In this document: in pieces, positions 1-9,375 of the stretch | Position numbering within the stretch: position 1 is the first letter of the stretch | Layout: each line of letters begins with the position of its first letter | NCBI GenBank assembly: GCA_037954235.1 | Contig: JBBMOA010000012.1 | Span: 10,576,144-10,640,143 of the forward strand | Length of the DNA: 64,000 nt | From: Aulostomus chinensis | Taxonomy: Eukaryota > Chordata > Actinopteri > Syngnathiformes > Aulostomidae | Reading direction: 5' to 3' | Notes under the pieces: generated by a model | Seen by the model: the letters and a program-made list of their open reading frames with translations, nothing else | What the model was told of the DNA's origin: nothing | The model's database searches: none | Made by a program: the position numbers and the translations under genes

Positions 1-10
1 AAGGGAAAAG

Positions 11-150
11 AGAGAGCCACATTAATATGAGCTAATTTAAGCTCCTCCTGTATGATGGATGAGGAGAAAGCCACATTAAACACAAGCTAATATTAGATGG
101 TCTTACCTGCGTGTTTGGTAGGAGAAGAGATAGCCACATTAAGTATTAGC
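11..150. repeat. three degenerate tandem copies around a GCCACATTAA core
   Basis: The core AGCCACATTAA followed by AGCTA/AGCTAAT recurs three times, near positions 14, 70 and 132, at spacings of about 55-65 bases. Each copy is preceded by a purine stretch (gagaga, gagaaa, agagat). It looks like a decayed minisatellite cut by the window edge. No function is visible. Confidence 0.6.
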
Positions 151-2551
151 TATGAACATAACTAGTACCTGGTATTAGCCAACAGCATAAAGATTTTTTT
201 TTAAAAAGTCACTTGGTTAAAATTTTTCCTAGAAAAATATTTTGGACCCTCCCCTAATTGGCTGATGCTAGCTAGGAGTACTAGCAGCAATGCAGCTCAT
301 CTATGAGTTGACATATGGGGAGCACATTTTCCCTCTGTCCTATGTTCTCTCAGGGTTGTTTGTGATTTAAAAAAAAAAAAAAAACTTCAGGGAACATTAG
401 GCTGAGGAAACATCAAGCCTGGTTTTGACAGGATGAATAGTTTTGTAGTCACAGGAGAGGACGGGGTTGAGTCTGTTCCTCCATTTGTCAGACAATGAAA
501 TTTTTGTTTGTCATTGAGAACATTCAATTGAGACATGACGGAACATGTTGCTGATGTGGGAAGTTTTACACATACTGGTCAAGACAGGGCATTACAGTAA
601 TTGTTTACTGACCGGCCTGAGGGGCGACATATCTTTGAACAAAGGAAGAGTAACCTCAGAGACACATTTGCCTTTTCTTACAATTTTGACAAGGTGGCTT
701 TTGAATTCCAAGGTAATTGAACTAGATATATGCGTCAAGAGTTGAGTCATGGTACATCTTATGACTGAGCTCATTATAGAGATTCATGCTTGTGTACATC
801 ATTAACCTTGGGTGGCTCAGACACAGTCATTACGCAGACAAACACAGTGCACCCCAGAGCTAGCGCTGCCCTTCTCACTTCACAAGGCATGACACCACTG
901 GGGCACCAGACCCCCACCTCTGCCTCAGCAGGCGGAAGAAGTGAGTTGCATTTTCTCATATGAGCTTAGTCTCCACACAAATAACCTCACACTTCACTCT
1001 TTCTGTCCCACTGCTGCCCTAATTCAATTTCATCACTGCAAGACAACAAGCGTAAATCCTCTGTCGCTTCTCCCTTTTTCCCAGGTGGATTTTTGGCTTA
1101 TTTTGGTTCCCCTTTTTGCTCATGTCTTTTCACCCTATTTTTTCGTGTCCCAGTCTGGGCTCAATGGGGCTTAAGTGGAATGGCTGTGTGGTGTAATAGC
1201 AGATTCAGAAAGCTGCAGCAGATAATGACAGAGAGTAATAGGGGGCTCTTACTCAGCCTTCTGCAGCCTGGGGCACTCTCTGCTCCACACCTGTCGGTGC
1301 TGCCGTAATATGGAGCTCTCTTTGGTTGCTTTGGCTCCACAGCGAGCCTTCTGAACCTTTAAGATATGGTTTAATACACCAAAGGTATGAACAGCTTCCC
1401 TGGAAATGCATTATGCACTGAAAAACAATTTAACCAGTGTTTGCTTTTAAATGCACTTTAGCCATGACATTCATTCCCTCCTACAAATAATTAACTGGAC
1501 AAAGCTTTATGTAGAGTGCTTTAATGCATCAATTATCAGAAGGATTTTGGAAAGCCTAACAACCATAAATTGAATACATCATAACATTTCAAGGATGGTG
1601 AAATAGGTCACTTTATAATAGTTGAAGTAACTTGTTCCCCTCTTTGTATAAAGCATATTTCATGCAGGCATTTGCTCCAGCCTTTACATCATTGGATAAG
1701 AGAAGCTCATAACTCAGGTCACTCAACTGTGTCATTATCAGTGTTAAAGTACAAGCAGAAAATAAACAGCAGCAAATTAAAACAATCAACCAGAAACATG
1801 CATGACATGCATGAGACATGTTAACAGCCGAGCAGGAGAGAGATAGAAGTCTCAATCTTCTCTCATTTGTTTTCCCTTTTCAACATGAAAAACATGCAAC
1901 GCAGCGATTCATTGTCTTCTATCGGCATCAGTACACAAGCCACTGGCTCAGATAATTGTACAAAAGAAAACCTCATACAACTAGTACGTGGGTAAAATCA
2001 ATTTCATAATAAAATTGAATATAAAGCAGTTAAGGTGTTGATTTATGTCTACAGCAGCCTATCTACCACAGTTCCTGCAGAGTGAATACATTTACCCTGG
2101 GGGCAGTGGAGGCTGTGGTAAATTCTCTAGGTATGGCTGATAAGTAAACATGAAGTGCAATTAGAAATAATGGCGCTGCGTCCTTGTGTTGGGGTACTTG
2201 AATAAACATGGGAGTCAAGTGCTCTGAAGAGTACCTGATGGCAAACTCCAGCAAAAATATACATTATATAAAAGCATTGGATATGAGGGTGCTGACTGAC
2301 TAGTCATATTTATTTATATTACTGGGTGAATTATTCTTAATTGTTCCTGTAACTTAAGGGGGGGGGGGGGCTAGTGCCCTCTATTGGTCAGCTGCTGCAT
2401 AGACATCTATTCAGTACTGTGGGTACTGAGACATACGATGTGATGCATTGCATTTTAGGTGATCCTCATTGGCTGTATAGAGTAAAGTACAAGAACTCTG
2501 CCTGAAGATGTCTTGGAGATTAAGAACAAACAGGCGTAAGGAGACTGTGGT

Positions 2552-2693
2552 TCTGAGGTTGTGGCAATGCTCTAAATTGACCGTAGGTGTGACTGTGAGT
2601 GTGAATGGTTGTCTGTCTCTATGTGTTGGCCCTGTGATGGACTGGTGACCCTCAACAGGATAAGCGGAAGAAATGGATGGATGGATGAATGGA
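2552..2693 (+). mobile_element. SINE fragment (3' part, family A)
   Basis: From about 2568 the sequence matches the 3' body of the two full-length SINEs at 58003 and 62889: the ctctaaattgaccgtaggtg segment, the tgtctgtctctatgtgttgg segment, ggactggtgacc, and the gataagcggaag stretch before an ATGG tail. The tRNA-like head is missing, and part of the body between ggtgacc and gataagcgg is deleted. It is an old truncated copy. Confidence 0.8.
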
Positions 2694-4497
2694 TCCTAAA
2701 CTCACCTCAATGGAACTTAAGATCTGTGGACACTTTCAAAAGAACTTTAACCCATTCCATCAGACTTGCCTTTGTATAACTTTGCTATATATTGTTTATT
2801 ATATTTGTGGAGTACTTTGTGACGTGTCTTCTTGACAGGCGTTATAGAAAAACCTACTATCTACTAATTACTATCTATATTTTAACAATTAAACAAGAAC
2901 CTGTTTACATTCAAAATAAAAGAAAATGTTTTGGTGTGTACAAGTTTTTGTATCTTAACATGGTGTCAACTCTACTTCCATAAGACAAATTTCTCATTTG
3001 CAATTTTCAATGCCTTTTCCTTCAAAATGGAAAAAAGAATGAATAAAAACTAAAGTTGAATGTGTTGTTGTGTTTCAAGGTTTAAAAACAGAGGCACTTC
3101 AGCCGACTGTTGGCCCTCTTGTCCCAAACACACCACTGCTCAGCTGACTGTTGAGCTAAACGGTGCTTGTAAATGTATATAAGAACAGTGACATTTCATT
3201 TATTGTGATTCACACTGAAGTGCATTTGGGTTGTGATGCAAATGGATGAATCACGTAGTTTGTCACAGCATCTTTGAACTGAATAGAAACATCCAGCATA
3301 TAAAATCTTAGAAGCCTGTGGTTTGTTGCGATTGTTTACGGTGAGTCACGTCACAGTTATGCCTGTTTTTTTCTGTTTCTGTATTATCTCTTAAAGCAGG
3401 TGTTGAAATACACATAATAACAACATGCACTTAGTTGCAATTACAGACTCATCTATAGGATTGTGGAATCTAAATCAGGCAACTTTAGTTTTACTAACTG
3501 AGCCAAGGTGCTTCAGTAATAAAAGAGAAACTGGCGAGTTGGTATTGACAAAGAAATAATTAAGCAATATTATGCTAACACGAAGTCTAATTAAATTCTA
3601 AACAGTATTAGATAATTTCATAATGCTCAGTAATGAATGATTTTATTGCAGCACAAGGTGGCCACTAAATTCAACGTATGCATCTGCCAATTTTCATCAT
3701 AAATGAACACATTGGTTTTACATTTTCATGCAGTTCTTCTCAGGACAGAGTCTTATCAAAAGGCAAAATGTTAGTGTTTCAGTATCTAAAGCATAAAATG
3801 CTGCCAGTCTGTTCCTGAAGAGTAAGAGTGATGCCATGCTTGAGGCGACTCATGGTCATTTATTTACTCTCTATCACATTACCCACGGGAGATGCGCAGA
3901 AAGCTTGCCTTTGAGTCAGGAGAGTGACTGTGAACATAGCCTGTCTTATCTAGGTTATGCAGGAAGCGGGGTTGGATGGAGAAACGGGCAACTGTAAAGA
4001 TGCTAAAAGGCTCCTGCGACAGTTTAGCAATTAAAACACCGCAGGTCTTACAGCCTAATCTCCATGGCCTCTAGCACATACTTTTTACTCTACACTGAGT
4101 CAGACAATGATGAACTTCAAACAGTTTTATAGTAAACCCCAGGCAGCCTAATGAATATTAATGAAACTGGATTTGCCATTGTGTGTGGCAGTGATATCAC
4201 CGCTCTGTTTCATGACACTGGACACACAGTTACGCAATGTCCATGATACATGGAATGAAATCCATTTACAGTCTGAGATATGTGAAAGAGAAGGGAGTGT
4301 AAAGAAATTTGTGCTCCTTGTCACGATGGAAGACATGCGGTTTATCACGATACATTACACTTCCGAACGATAGAATCAAGGAATCAAGAAACAGCAGGTA
4401 ATTTCATCCATCATGACATCTAAGTGAGTGTAGGAGAGAGATACCCCTGAAAAGGAAAAAAGCAGGAGTCTAATTAGAAAATGTAACAACTGAGCAG

Positions 4498-4680
4498 GGG
4501 GGCGGCATGGCTCAGAGGTAGAGTGGCCGCCTCCATGTCCAGGTATCCTTGAGCAAGATACTGAACCCCTCATTGCTCCTGATGGCCCTGTGACGTACTG
4601 GCAACCCGTCCAGGGTGAACCCCGCCTCTCACCCAATGTCAGCTGGGAAAGGCTCATCCCCCCCCCCCCCCCACCCCCAC
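4498..4680 (+). mobile_element. SINE, family B head joined to family A-like tail, with C-rich end
   Basis: The head ggcatggctcagaggtagag resembles the A-box part of a tRNA. It is followed by ccttgagcaagatactgaaccc, a module also seen at about 57630. After gatggccctgtga the sequence continues as in family A: ctggcaacccgtccaggg, aaccccgcctctcaccc, gctggga.aggctc. It ends in a run of about 15 C (4658-4672) and a CA-rich tail. The B box normally found after the A box is missing, so part of the head is deleted. Confidence 0.7.
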
Positions 4681-5421
4681 CCCACACACACACATAATTT
4701 CAATCTGACTCCAGAATGCAGAGTCAGCAACATATTTAGCTTGAAGCTAATGGTGACTGAAAGCTAACTACAGCAGCAAAAGCAACAAAAAAAACCACTA
4801 CTTACTTAGCATAACTTGTTATAATTCAAGACTTCTTTACCAATCTGTATGGTCACGAATCCACAAACATTTTGATAACAGCAAAAAAAGAAATACAACA
4901 CTTCCAATGTGGCGCTACCCCAAAATAAGCACGAGTTCAGCTGAATGCGCTAGCTGGTCGCACTCTTCACTGTTGTGGACGAGCACAAGGCTGGAAGTGC
5001 TTTAGTTTGTTTGTAGCTAAAATCAAAGTGTCAGTGGATTACTGAGCATCCAGCTGGATAAAGAAGACATAGATTATACCTGAGGCTGCATTTGAGAGTT
5101 TGTAAACCAGGACGTTGGTGCAGTTTTGCTGTAGCTGTTGTAAGCCATTTGACTAGTGTTTTTAATTTTGCCAATTGGTATCGTAACACATGAGCAAGTA
5201 TTACGATATATTGCGGAATTGATATATTGTCCTGCCTCTGCTGTTTCTATCACCTTAGGGGTTCAAGCTTGCTCTGTGGCAGTGGGTAATGAATCTATCA
5301 TGATTTTGTTGCATATTCTCCTTCATTTGCTGCTAAATCACCCCATTATTAAATGCAAGGGACTGATTTGATTGATGTTTTAAACACAGGCTTCATTACA
5401 ATAATAATGACCAGCATTTAC

Positions 5422-5543
5422 CTTTTTTCCAATTAGAGCGGTCTTCATCCGCTCGACATCAATCATGGCTTGCAGTTTGTTATATTCCACCAGTCTGTAC
5501 TTTGAGCTGCCAAGACCATTTTTCAGTTGCACAGTTATTTTTT
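5422..5543 (-). CDS. ccdc148: ccdc148 coding exon 2 (coiled-coil domain containing 148)
   Basis: Read on the minus strand, a pyrimidine-rich tract ending in atgcag precedes 122 nt of open frame (two bases finishing a split codon, then 40 codons), followed by the donor AAG|GTAAAT. The peptide contains QLKNGLG and KYRLVEYNKLQAM. This aligns with the N-terminus of vertebrate CCDC148 as I recall it, where a KN...KY..VDY..L.A pattern leads into a Lys/Glu-rich helix. CCDC148 is a poorly studied coiled-coil protein. The upstream exon leaves one base and this exon supplies two, so the frames join cleanly. The divergent position next to pkp4 agrees with recalled mammalian gene order. The remaining, larger part of the gene is outside the window. 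Confidence 0.85.
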
Positions 5544-5932
5544 CTGCATGGATAAAAGAAAATGATATGGCTGAATTAGGATTATTGGAATGGTTGAAAA
5601 TCTCATCACTTTTTATGTCTGAAGGAAACTCTTGCTGACTTCAGCTAGGCGGAAATAAAGGTAAAGACAGAGTACAAGTTGTGCCCTAATGATTATGGGG
5701 GTGAGTCAAAAATGACTGCAGAGAAGGGGGTGCAAAGCAAAGCAGTCGCATCAGGTTTTTCTTGAGCAGTTCAGCTGTTACTCAAAGAGACAGGTGAATA
5801 AACAAGCTATGCTGCCTCTGACAAAAGCTTGAACGACTTGGCGATACCTGGAGAATACCAGCAACGGAGCATCAGGTCAGATCAGTAAAGCAGATCAATG
5901 GGTGAGTAATTCGCAGGTCAGCACAAACTCAC

Positions 5933-5966
5933 CAACATCGTCTGTTTTGGAGCTTGTGTCCATCAT
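5933..5966 (-). CDS. ccdc148: ccdc148 coding exon 1 (start codon exon)
   Basis: The minus strand reads two consecutive ATG codons (5966-5964 and 5963-5961), then DTSSKTDDV and one leftover base before the donor GTTG|GTGAGT. The second ATG has the better context (A at -3, G at +4); the first is taken here only because it comes first. The leftover G joins the AA that opens the next exon to make Glu, giving DDVEKITVQLKN across the junction. The exon continues upstream as leader sequence to about 6036, where the minus strand has an acceptor tttttgattttgcag. The N-terminal residues are not obviously conserved with mammals, so start-codon choice is less certain than the exon itself. Confidence 0.75.
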
Positions 5967-6036
5967 TGGCCGATACTTTCCACTTCCTTACACCTTTAAG
6001 AGTTCCAGTCCACAACAGTGTATTTGAGATTAGAGC
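5967..6036 (-). other. ccdc148: ccdc148 5' UTR part of the start-codon exon
   Basis: These 70 bases lie between a good minus-strand acceptor (pyrimidine-rich, ending gcag) and the first ATG of ccdc148. I see no other ATG ahead of the two start candidates in this part of the leader. Confidence 0.6.
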
Positions 6037-8351
6037 CTGCAAAATCAAAAATAAGTGCATGTGAAGTTGCAGGATAGCATTTCATCCGCTCAGAAGTCTG
6101 AATATTAGAGGTCTTTTTCAAGGAATTTGTAACAAATACACTTTAGCTCAACCCAAAAACCTCTTTTCCAACAAGGTCATATGATGTTGCTGGAGTATTA
6201 AAAGTTTTCTTTCACAGTAAGCTTGACTAGCGGGCTCATTCAAAGGAATCACAGGCCAAATATAGTTACAGAGTAATCCAAAAAAGTACAAATAGTTTGA
6301 AATGTCTTTATTGATAAAGCTGAATGTGCTTATGCAGCATGTAACACATGAAAATTATCTTCCTTTACATCATTTAGAGATGGCAGCCGGATTTCTGATA
6401 TCAACGTCTGTGCGCACGGACATGCATTGTCTATTTTCATTCACACCTTTACTTTACCTGAAAAAAAAAATCCAGTAAAAAGTAGTTCTCATTTAAAATG
6501 CTGTTGAGAAACAGCAACAAAAACTACAAGGACAACAACGTTCAGGGGGCAAATCAATCAAAATGCATTTGAGTGTTAAGTAAACAAAAAAGATTACAGG
6601 GGAATTAAAAACATTAAGATTGTTGAACGGTGTGAAAGACCCCAGATCTATAGGGGCCTGTGGTCCCCGACTCCCCACACTGTGTCCACTGCTAGAGAGA
6701 AGAACATTACGAGTTCTCCAGATTCACTCTGACTTTGGTCTTGGACTTCAGTCTCAGAATAACTGCTCTGATCTCTGACATCAGAATCCTGACTGTTATC
6801 TCAGTTTATCATTCAGGCTGTTATCTCAGACCCTGGACCCTCTGACTTTGGTCTCGGAATACCTGATGACACCATAAAGCACCAATGCTATCAAAGCAGA
6901 ATCCTAACAGTTTTCCCAGACTCTAGACCCTCATTCCCCAGTCCCCCTTAGATGCAAGACCTCCAGCCCAGAACCCAATACACAGATTCCTCTCATCTAC
7001 TGTTGTCATCATAATTCTTCATCTGACTACATGTTGCCCCCCAGTAAGCGGGGGTGTGACTCAGTGAGTGACATGAGTGAGCGCCCTTAAATCATGGCCT
7101 TTTGGCCCAGACTGCAGGCGCTCTGGCAAAAACAACTTTGCCATCAAGGTCATTTGACACTGCAAGCGTATCTCTCACAAGTCAGGAGCCTGACTGTTGT
7201 GGGTTTGGTCAAAGGTTTAACAACAACTCTACCAACCGCATCTACAATCATCCTACCCCAAAGAAGCCATCAAGGTCATAAGGTATTAGATATCCTCTCT
7301 TGTCTCTCACATGTGTTTAAAGCACACAGAGGGGACACACAGTGAGATCGGCGAGGCAGCTGGAACATCTCAATGTCTTTGTTTTGGATTAAGCTTTGAC
7401 ATATTCAGGAAACATTGTGTTTGTTTGTGCATGCACTGCAAAGACTGGATGTGAAGTGTGCAGACATGGTTTTAATTTGTAAGTGAAATGAAAACCGATG
7501 CTGTGTTCCTAGACCCTTGGACAAACATTGCTTCTTTTTTTTCTTCAAAAGGTTAGAAAAGTTCTAGAACATGAATATGTACATACATCATTAAGTTTGT
7601 TTGTTTGTTTTTTTAGCAAAATGACCTGCTGACAATGTCCATTTATGTGTGTGTGTATGTTCATGCTGCATGAGTTTTGTTTTTTTTAAAAGCCTTGGGA
7701 AAGACTGGGTTTTAAAACCCTTTAATATTGACTTTTTTGAACACACTATTCTTCTATACGTTCTATATTTAAATAAAATTACTTCATGAAAGCATTTGGG
7801 GATACATTTATGACTGTCATTAGAAAGAGTGTTTTATTTACCAAGTCCATTTTGGATATTCAAATGTGTGGTTTTTTTAATAGCTAATTGATATACATTG
7901 TCTGCGACCAATCACATTCACCGCATGAGAACAAGGACAAAAAAAGAGGACAATGAACAAAGAACTTTATGCCTGATTACGATTCTTAGTTAGTTAATTT
8001 GATATTGGGGACAAGCCTTTTTTTTTTTTTGGCAACATTTTAGGACACTTTTACCCTAACAGTGACCATGTATTTTCCCATCCAAAATGCCCAGCCTTTA
8101 ACACGCCAGTGTGAGAAATGTGACCGTCAGATTCAAGAATCAGGATTCATTGATTTCAGTTAATCTGGTAAAACAACAGGAAAGCAGTTGACCTGCTTTA
8201 TTTGGTCAACACTGAGGAAAAACTAACTGAATATGACAAACATAGCGAAAAGAAACACACGGTGGACTGAAAAAAAAAAAGTAATTCAACACGACAAGCA
8301 TGGCTTTGCTAGGCGAGGATAATGAACGTTTTACTCATTAGCGTCGCTCAC
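6037..8351 (-). other. ccdc148: ccdc148 intron 1
   Basis: This lies between the leader exon donor at 8351/8352 and the acceptor at 6036/6037. It contains loosely repeated blocks around 6725-6930 (ctctgactttggtct twice, tgttatctcag twice) and AT-rich sequence with A and T runs. The open frame at 7094-7345 has no recognisable domain and is not supported as a gene. Confidence 0.55.
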
Positions 8352-8400
8352 CTTGTCGTAATCCTCCTCTCTTTCCTGCGAGTGTGTCGGTTGACAAAAT
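8352..8400 (-). other. ccdc148: ccdc148 non-coding first exon (3' edge firm, start unknown)
   Basis: On the minus strand the sequence ttacgacaag is followed by GTGAGC at 8351-8346, a strong donor in the GC-rich region that separates the two genes. It could splice to the acceptor at 6036/6037. The transcription start is not visible; the RFX-like and CCAAT motifs at 8403-8438 suggest it lies near 8370-8400. The donor is seen; its use is inferred. Confidence 0.5.
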
Positions 8401-8402
8401 TT

Positions 8403-8416
8403 GTAACCAAGGAAAC
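8403..8416. promoter_or_regulatory. X-box-like RFX site
   Basis: GTAACCAAGGAAAC fits the RFX half-site pattern GTNRCC, spacer of 2, RGYAAC with a single mismatch (A for Y). RFX factors drive ciliary genes in animals. The site lies just upstream of the inferred ccdc148 start, so ccdc148 is the likelier target. Confidence 0.5.
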
Positions 8417-8433
8417 TAACGCCTCCGCCTCTC

Positions 8434-8438
8434 ATTGG
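8434..8438 (-). promoter_or_regulatory. CCAAT box (NF-Y type), inverted
   Basis: ATTGG on the plus strand is CCAAT on the minus strand. It lies 18 bases beyond the X-box-like site, in a GC-rich setting typical of NF-Y sites in TATA-less promoters. Confidence 0.45.
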
Positions 8439-8529
8439 CCTGCCCGACAAAGCGAACCTCCCCGGAAACACCTCCTTGCTTCCATTCCAACCACTCAGGA
8501 ATGCTCGCCGCTCTTCCACACAGTCCCAC

Positions 8530-8537
8530 TGACGTCA
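8530..8537. promoter_or_regulatory. perfect cAMP-response element
   Basis: TGACGTCA is the full 8-base palindromic CRE bound by CREB/ATF factors. It lies between the two divergent genes, about 200 bases before the first candidate pkp4 donor, at a distance usual for CREs in CpG promoters. Confidence 0.6.
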
Positions 8538-8599
8538 TGCAAACTCGCATTGCCTGGGACTGTTGGCGGAGAGGCGAGGAGTAGCGGAAGGTTCGTCCT

Positions 8600-8732
8600 C
8601 TGCCTGACTATGGAGGCGAGTTTTACTCTTGCACATGCATGGAACTAAATAACGGGACTTTACCGATGAGGTTACACGCTCCGATGTATAACCAAGCCGC
8701 ATCCCGGCCAGTTCATCAACAGTCCTGCTAAG
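8600..8732 (+). other. pkp4: pkp4 non-coding first exon (candidate; may extend to 9304)
   Basis: The coding start of pkp4 lies in an exon with only five bases of leader, so at least one upstream leader exon is required. Two plus-strand donors fit in the CpG-rich region: CTAAG|GTATTT at 8732/8733 and the stronger GGGCAG|GTGAGC at 9304/9305. The start site is not visible; 8600 is a guess from the CRE position. A short upstream reading frame begins at ATGG near 8610 and stops at 8648, which could dampen translation if included. Confidence 0.45.
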
Positions 8733-8743
8733 GTATTTTAACA

Positions 8744-8746
<3 letters not shown>

Positions 8747-8789
<43 letters not shown>

Positions 8790-8801
8790 CGCTCGCTCGC
8801 T
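8747..8801. repeat. (CT)20 followed by (CGCT)n microsatellite
   Basis: Forty bases of CT repeat pass directly into about four copies of CGCT/GCTC. It lies just 3' of the first candidate pkp4 donor and would fall in the leader exon if the 9304 donor is used. Confidence 0.95.
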
Positions 8802-8935
8802 CCTTCATAGTAAATGTTAGGAAAGAGGGGAGAGAAAAAGGGAAAGCATCAAGGCGCGCACGACGAGGCAGCAGGGTCATGAGCTTTAACTCGGAAAGTC
8901 TTCGAATTCACCGTGAAAAGAAAGTGCTTTATAAA

Positions 8936-9022
8936 AGTGTGTGTGTGTGTGTGTCTGAGAGAGAGAGAGAGAGTGTGTGCGTGTGTGTGTGAGATAGAGA
9001 GAGGGAGGAGAGGAGAGAGAGA
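8936..9022. repeat. GT- and GA-rich microsatellite cluster
   Basis: Alternating blocks of gt and ga repeats (gtgtgt..., gagaga..., gtgtgcgtgtgt, gagagag) form a low-complexity stretch. The minus-strand open frame at 8849-9034 is an artefact of it. Confidence 0.9.
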
Positions 9023-9313
9023 GGCACTAGGCAATCTTCTTCGGGCTTCTTTGCTGCGGATGAGACCGTAATGCTACGCTAATCTTTTTCTTGTGACCGC
9101 TTTATGGCCAACAACGCAACACCTTTTGAGGGACCTTCACGCGCTGTCTCCTCCGGTGTTGGGATGAAAACTTATGCTAGCTAATGTTCTGAAACTTGTA
9201 GTCGAAGAACCCCACCTCCTCCTCCTCCCCTCCTTTTTTTTCTCCCTGTGTGTTACCATTAAACGTGTGGTGTTTGGAAGTGAAGGAGGGGGGAAAAACG
9301 GGCAGGTGAGCTA

Positions 9314-9315
<2 letters not shown>

Positions 9316-9372
<57 letters not shown>
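9316..9372. repeat. (GT)28 microsatellite next to a donor
   Basis: A clean GT tract of 57 bases starts 11 bases after the donor CAG|GTGAGC at 9304/9305. If that donor is used, the tract lies at the very start of pkp4 intron 1. Confidence 0.95.

Positions 9373-9375
<3 letters not shown>

Larger units (their letters stand above)
1..5421 (-). other. ccdc148: ccdc148 intron (5' part; continues off the left edge)
   Basis: This stretch follows, on the minus strand, the donor of the ccdc148 exon at 5422-5543. I found no further ccdc148 exon here, so the intron probably runs off the left edge. It holds degenerate tandem repeats at the left end, a 13-base G run (2358-2370), a SINE fragment near 2.6 kb and a SINE-like element near 4.5 kb with a C-rich tail. 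The rest is AT-rich with frequent stops on both strands. The assignment as intron is an inference from the neighbouring exon. Confidence 0.6.
8352..8750. promoter_or_regulatory. bidirectional promoter between ccdc148 (-) and pkp4 (+)
   Basis: This block is richer in GC and CpG than its surroundings and has no evident TATA box. It carries an X-box-like site, an inverted CCAAT box and a palindromic CRE within about 135 bases. Strong donors point outward on both strands: minus at 8351, plus at 8733 and again at 9305. Divergent vertebrate gene pairs often share such a CpG promoter. No start site can be fixed from sequence alone. Confidence 0.7.

Noticed and set aside
1613..1855. Minus-strand frame of 80 codons considered as the next ccdc148 exon
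   Set aside because: The peptide is hydrophobic and Cys-rich, not the Lys/Glu-rich helix expected next in CCDC148.
4376..4693. Minus-strand frame of 105 codons beginning with a Gly run
   Set aside because: The Gly run is the C-rich SINE tail and the remainder is SINE sequence.
7094..7345. Frame of 83 codons between the first ccdc148 exons
   Set aside because: It has no recognisable motif and no conserved splice context, and it lies on the strand opposite the gene it interrupts.
8322..8648. Plus-strand frame of 108 codons across the promoter
   Set aside because: It overlaps the ccdc148 leader exon in antisense and the regulatory motifs, has no domain, and is expected by chance in GC-rich sequence.
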